From Chromatiaceae bacterium (GTDB taxonomy: Bacteria > Pseudomonadota > Gammaproteobacteria > Chromatiales > Chromatiaceae), in NCBI GenBank assembly GCA_019356535.1, contig CP037918.1:806001-870000 (forward strand): DNA of 64,000 nt. Reading direction: 5' to 3'. The translations under genes and the position numbers were made by a program. Under the pieces are notes generated by a model. It ran no database searches. It saw only the letters and a list, made by a program, of their open reading frames with translations, and had not been told where the DNA came from. Below, piece after piece: positions 60,836 to 64,000 of this stretch; positions within the stretch are counted from its first letter, which is position 1, and every line of letters starts with the position of its first letter.

Positions 60836-62032
60836 ATGTCCGGTACCTTGCCGTCTGTCGCTGTCACGCCCTTCCGTTTCACGGGACGGGGAGGGCAGTA
60901 CTTTCGTATCTGGATCGTCAACCTGATCCTCACCCTCCTCACCCTGGGTATCTACTCGGCCTGGGCCAAGGTGCGCACCCGACGTTATTTCCTGGGCAAT
61001 ACCTGGTTCGGCGAGTCCTCCTTCGACTATCACGCCACGCCGCTGATGATTCTCAAGGGTCGGCTGATCGCGCTGGGGCTGGCGTTGATCTATGTGGTCA
61101 CCTCCAACCTGTGGCCGGTGATCGGCAGTCTCATGCTGTTGCTGTTCATGCTGGTCATGCCGTGGGTGATCTGGCGTTCGTTGCGTTTCAATTCGGCCAT
61201 GACGTCCTACCGCAACGTGCGTTTCGGTTTCGATGGCAGGCTGGCGGAGTCCTACGTGGTGTTCCTGCTGCTGCCCCTGTTGGCGGTGTTGTTGTTCCTG
61301 CTGCCTTTCATCGGCATAGCCGTGGCCGCCGTCGAGGATATCGATCCCGACGAGGTCATGCTGGGGACGATGCTGGTATTCTGGGGTGTCGCCACCCTTT
61401 CGCTCGTTGCCAGCCTGGCGATGGCTCCCTATGTGCACAAGCGCTTGGTCGCTTATGTGCTGGGCAATCTGCGCTACGGGCAGGGGCGCTTGGAGGCGGA
61501 CCTGAAGACCCGGAGCTTCTATGGCATCTACCTGGCGTACCTGTTGTGGTTCGTGCTCATCGTGACCGTGGGTTCCCTGGCCGTGGCTGGCCTGTTCGGC
61601 AATACCCTGGTGGGGATGGCAGAAGGGGTGAATTCGGGCAGCGGCGTGCCCGCTCAGGCGCTGGCCGGGATGATGCTGGCGTATGTACTGATGTTGCTGC
61701 TGGGTGTCTGGACGCGTGCCTGGTTCGAGGCGAAGGTGCGCAACCATGCGTTCTCGCAGCTGCGACTCGACGACACGCTGCAGATGGCTTCGAGTCTGGG
61801 CGTCGGACGCCTGGTCTGGATCCATGCCAGCAACCTGCTGTTGCTGGCCTTCACCCTCGGCCTGGCCTGGCCCTGGACCCAGGTTCGCCTGTCCCGCTAC
61901 AAGATCGAGTCGGCCGCTGCCGAAGTGCAGGGCGATCTCGATGCCTATGTCTCGCAACAGCGCGCGGCCACCTCCGCGCTGGGCGAGGAGATGGGCGAAG
62001 TCTTCGATGTCGGTCCCGAACTCGGCTTCTGA
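60836..62032 (+). CDS. DUF898 membrane protein (YjgN family)
   Basis: This 398-residue inner-membrane protein opens with [20 protein letters not shown] and [20 protein letters not shown], a hallmark of DUF898, and the same GxYxAWxxVR-like motif returns near the end ([17 protein letters not shown]). About six to eight hydrophobic segments are seen. The function is unknown. The next gene, an M48 protease, starts inside its 3' end, and this pairing occurs elsewhere in proteobacteria. Confidence 0.86.
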   Translation: MSGTLPSVAVTPFRFTGRGGQYFRIWIVNLILTLLTLGIYSAWAKVRTRRYFLGNTWFGESSFDYHATPLMILKGRLIALGLALIYVVTSNLWPVIGSLMLLLFMLVMPWVIWRSLRFNSAMTSYRNVRFGFDGRLAESYVVFLLLPLLAVLLFLLPFIGIAVAAVEDIDPDEVMLGTMLVFWGVATLSLVASLAMAPYVHKRLVAYVLGNLRYGQGRLEADLKTRSFYGIYLAYLLWFVLIVTVGSLAVAGLFGNTLVGMAEGVNSGSGVPAQALAGMMLAYVLMLLLGVWTRAWFEAKVRNHAFSQLRLDDTLQMASSLGVGRLVWIHASNLLLLAFTLGLAWPWTQVRLSRYKIESAAAEVQGDLDAYVSQQRAATSALGEEMGEVFDVGPELGF

Positions 62033-63098
62033 CGGCCCGGCGGGGCGAGCGCTGTCCGGTGCCTGGTATCCGCCGGGCAGTGCGGCGCGGCGCCCCGCCA
62101 TCCTGCACAGCAATGGTCTGTACTACCGACTGGAGGTGGAAGGCGGCACCCGCCGCGAAGGCGATTTCCGACAGGTGCAGGTGAGCGACCGGGTGGGCGA
62201 TATCCCGCGCCGCCTGGTGCTGCCTGATGGTTCGCTGTTCGAGACCTCGGACAATGCTGCCGTCGATACCCTGCTGCAGCGGGGAAGCCACCGTGACGGG
62301 CGCGGAGGCATCGTGCATCGGCTGGAGTCCCGGCGTTCGTGGATCGTTCTTGCCCTGTTGCTGACGCTGGCGGTGGCCTTCGGTGCGGTGTGGTGGGGTG
62401 TTCCCTGGGCCAGTCGTGCCCTGGCCCAGGCCCTGCCGGCTTCGGTCAACCAGTCGCTTTCCCAAGGGGTGCTCGAACTGCTCGACCAGTGGGTGTTCGA
62501 GCCGAGTGCCCTGCCTGATGCAAGGCGCGATGCCATTCGCCAGCGTTTTCGCGAACGCCTGGTTCCCGCCGACACCGGGGGGTTGCGCTATCGGCTGCAT
62601 TTCCGCCAGGCCGGGGGCATGGCCAATGCGCTGGCGCTGCCCTCGGGCGACATCGTGTTGACCGATGCCCTGGTGGCGTTGGCCGACGACCCGGCCGAGG
62701 TCGACGCCGTGCTGCTGCACGAGATCGGACACGTGGTGCAGCGGCACGGTCTGCAGTCGGTGATTCGCGGTTCTTTCATCAGCATCGGCCTGTTGCTGGT
62801 GGTCGGTGACGTGAACGTCATCAACAGCCTGGCGGCGGCCTTGCCCGCCTTCCTGCTCGAGGGACATCACTCGCGGCAGGCCGAGAGCGAGGCCGACGAC
62901 TACGCGCTGACGCACATGCTGAAACTGGGTGAGGATCCCGAGGCCTATGCACGTATCCTCGAAAAACTGGAGGCAGTCGCCGGTGACGCGGCAGGCGAGA
63001 AGGATCAGGCCCGCTTGCGGAGTTACCTGTCCACCCATCCGTTGACCGAGGAGCGGGTGGCCCATGCCCGTGCCCTGGCCCGGGGCGCGCAGCACTGA
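62007..63098 (+). CDS. M48-family membrane metalloprotease paired with DUF898 protein
   Basis: This 363-residue protein has an N-terminal beta-rich cytosolic domain (about 10-95), a membrane helix around 112-130 ([19 protein letters not shown]), then an M48 domain with HEIGH at 238-242 and the third ligand in [10 protein letters not shown]. The ATG at 62007 overlaps the DUF898 gene by 26 bases. The coupling suggests that the protease works on, or with, the DUF898 membrane protein. Confidence 0.86.
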   Translation: MSVPNSASDGPAGRALSGAWYPPGSAARRPAILHSNGLYYRLEVEGGTRREGDFRQVQVSDRVGDIPRRLVLPDGSLFETSDNAAVDTLLQRGSHRDGRGGIVHRLESRRSWIVLALLLTLAVAFGAVWWGVPWASRALAQALPASVNQSLSQGVLELLDQWVFEPSALPDARRDAIRQRFRERLVPADTGGLRYRLHFRQAGGMANALALPSGDIVLTDALVALADDPAEVDAVLLHEIGHVVQRHGLQSVIRGSFISIGLLLVVGDVNVINSLAAALPAFLLEGHHSRQAESEADDYALTHMLKLGEDPEAYARILEKLEAVAGDAAGEKDQARLRSYLSTHPLTEERVAHARALARGAQH

Positions 63099-63150
63099 GC
63101 GGCCGGATTTCGGTGTACAATAACCGGCTTCCCCAACCCGATGTCCTGTC

Positions 63151-64000
63151 ATGTCACTGAACACCACAGAAGAAATCATCGAAGACCTGCGGCAGGGCCG
63201 GATGGTCATCATCATGGACGACGAGGATCGCGAGAACGAGGGCGACCTGGTGATGGCTTCCGAGAAGGTCACGCCCGAGGCGATCAACTTCATGGCGCGT
63301 TACGGGCGCGGTCTGATCTGCATGACCATGACCCCGGAGCGTTGCCGGCAGCTGCGCCTGCCGCTGATGGTCAACACCGATAACCAGCTCGAGGCGACTA
63401 ACTTCACCATCTCCATCGAGGCGGCCAAGGGTGTGACCACCGGCATTTCGGCGGCCGACCGTGCGACCACGGTGCTGGCGGCGGTGGCGCCCAACGCCAG
63501 ACCCGAAGACCTGGTGCAGCCGGGACACATCTTTCCGCTGATGGCCCAGCCCGGCGGGGTGCTGGTGCGCGCCGGGCACACCGAGGCGGGCTGTGACCTG
63601 GCGCGGCTGGCAGGGCTGGAACCGTCCTCGGTCATCGTCGAGATCCTCAACGAGGACGGCAGCATGGCGCGCCGCCCCGACCTGGAAAAGTTTGCCGCAG
63701 AGCATGGGCTGAAGATCGGCACCATCGCCGATCTCATCCAGTACCGGATCAGGCACGAGAAGACCGTCGAGCTGGTCAGCGACTGCCTGTTGCCTACCCG
63801 CCACGGCGATTTCCACCTGTATGCCTACCAGGACATCGTGGGCAACGATATCCACCTGGCGTTGGTGAAAGGCAAGGTTCATCCCGATGAGCCGGTGCTG
63901 GTGCGGGTGCATGTGCAGAACAGCCTGTGCGACCTGTTCGAGAGCTCCCGCGACTGCGGTTGGCCGTTGCGTTCGGCCATGGATCATATCGCCGCCGAGG
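63151..64000 (+). CDS. ribBA: RibB with degenerate GTP cyclohydrolase II domain (RibBA/RibBX), 3' end outside window
   Basis: The first 200 residues are dihydroxybutanone phosphate synthase, a riboflavin pathway enzyme acting on ribulose 5-phosphate: [49 protein letters not shown] are intact. From about residue 205 a RibA-like domain begins. Where GTP cyclohydrolase II has the zinc site HSEC...RCDCG, this protein reads [17 protein letters not shown], so two of the three zinc cysteines are lost. The gene runs off the window. A TACAAT -10 lies at 63116, and no FMN riboswitch is visible in the 52-base leader. Confidence 0.92.
   Translation, partial: MSLNTTEEIIEDLRQGRMVIIMDDEDRENEGDLVMASEKVTPEAINFMARYGRGLICMTMTPERCRQLRLPLMVNTDNQLEATNFTISIEAAKGVTTGISAADRATTVLAAVAPNARPEDLVQPGHIFPLMAQPGGVLVRAGHTEAGCDLARLAGLEPSSVIVEILNEDGSMARRPDLEKFAAEHGLKIGTIADLIQYRIRHEKTVELVSDCLLPTRHGDFHLYAYQDIVGNDIHLALVKGKVHPDEPVLVRVHVQNSLCDLFESSRDCGWPLRSAMDHIAAE

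Noticed and set aside
63099..63150. FMN riboswitch before ribBA
   Set aside because: Only 52 bases separate the genes, too short for the RFN element, and its conserved blocks are absent.

Overview
The window is a high-GC stretch of bacterial chromosome that is almost entirely coding. It reads as a gammaproteobacterial sulfur oxidiser, probably of the Chromatiales/Ectothiorhodospiraceae type. The basis is tol-pal and ruvABC-yebC blocks in gammaproteobacterial order, Prc, CpoB, LpxL-type and BepA-type envelope proteins, a soxXYZA operon, a YeeE/YedE thiosulfate-type transporter, and PomAB-type (sodium) flagellar stators. I see no prophage, transposase, CRISPR array or rRNA. There is one tRNA (Lys, UUU). 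The genus call is inference.

Layout. 1-6.8 kb: the end of a hybrid histidine kinase and a LuxR-type response regulator, divergent from a five-gene branched-chain-type ABC importer with a Tat-exported binding protein. 6.8-7.9 kb: a small accessory patch with an AT-richer NYN-domain gene, hairpins and a 33-bp tandem repeat. 7.9-12.5 kb: a two-gene RND efflux system on the minus strand. 12.9-21.2 kb: dgt-like dNTPase, mazG, an M48-TPR lipoprotein, a DUF4743/Nudix protein, prc and gshA, all on the plus strand. 21.4-27.1 kb: an SDR enzyme divergent from pomAB-PilZ, then an FmdB-type protein and aspS. 27.1-32.5 kb: a PAS-GGDEF-EAL protein, nudB, a DUF971-MoaD fusion and an HDOD protein. 32.6-42.3 kb: yebC-ruvC-ruvA-ruvB-ybgC-tolQRAB-pal-cpoB-queE-queC, nearly gapless. 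42.4-46.7 kb: YeeE/YedE transporter, tRNA-Lys, pabB, galU. 46.2-51.1 kb: an HExxH orphan, a rhodanese, an LpxL-like acyltransferase, and a VWA protein with a membrane partner. 51.2-57.5 kb (minus): soxXYZA, a bepA-like protease, and a VWA/MoxR pair. 57.5-64 kb: small orphans, two divergent uncharacterised genes, a class II aldolase-type enzyme, a DUF898-M48 pair, and ribBA cut by the window end.

Functional threads. Sulfur: SoxAX and SoxYZ carry and conjugate thiosulfate sulfur in the periplasm, the YeeE-like protein may import thiosulfate, and a rhodanese lies nearby. SoxB and SoxCD are not in the window. Envelope: Tol-Pal-CpoB, Prc, two M48 proteases besides the DUF898-linked one, and LpxL. 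c-di-GMP: a GGDEF-EAL enzyme and a PilZ protein encoded directly behind the stators suggest control of motility.

The items I would look at first are: the DUF971-MoaD fusion that has lost the C-terminal Gly-Gly; the RibBA whose GTP cyclohydrolase II part lacks zinc cysteines; the HExxH orphan between rhodanese and galU; the VWA/membrane-protein pair at 48.4-51.1 kb; matched ACTAAAGT-centred palindromes in two divergent promoters; and several very small reading frames. No result here was checked against a database.
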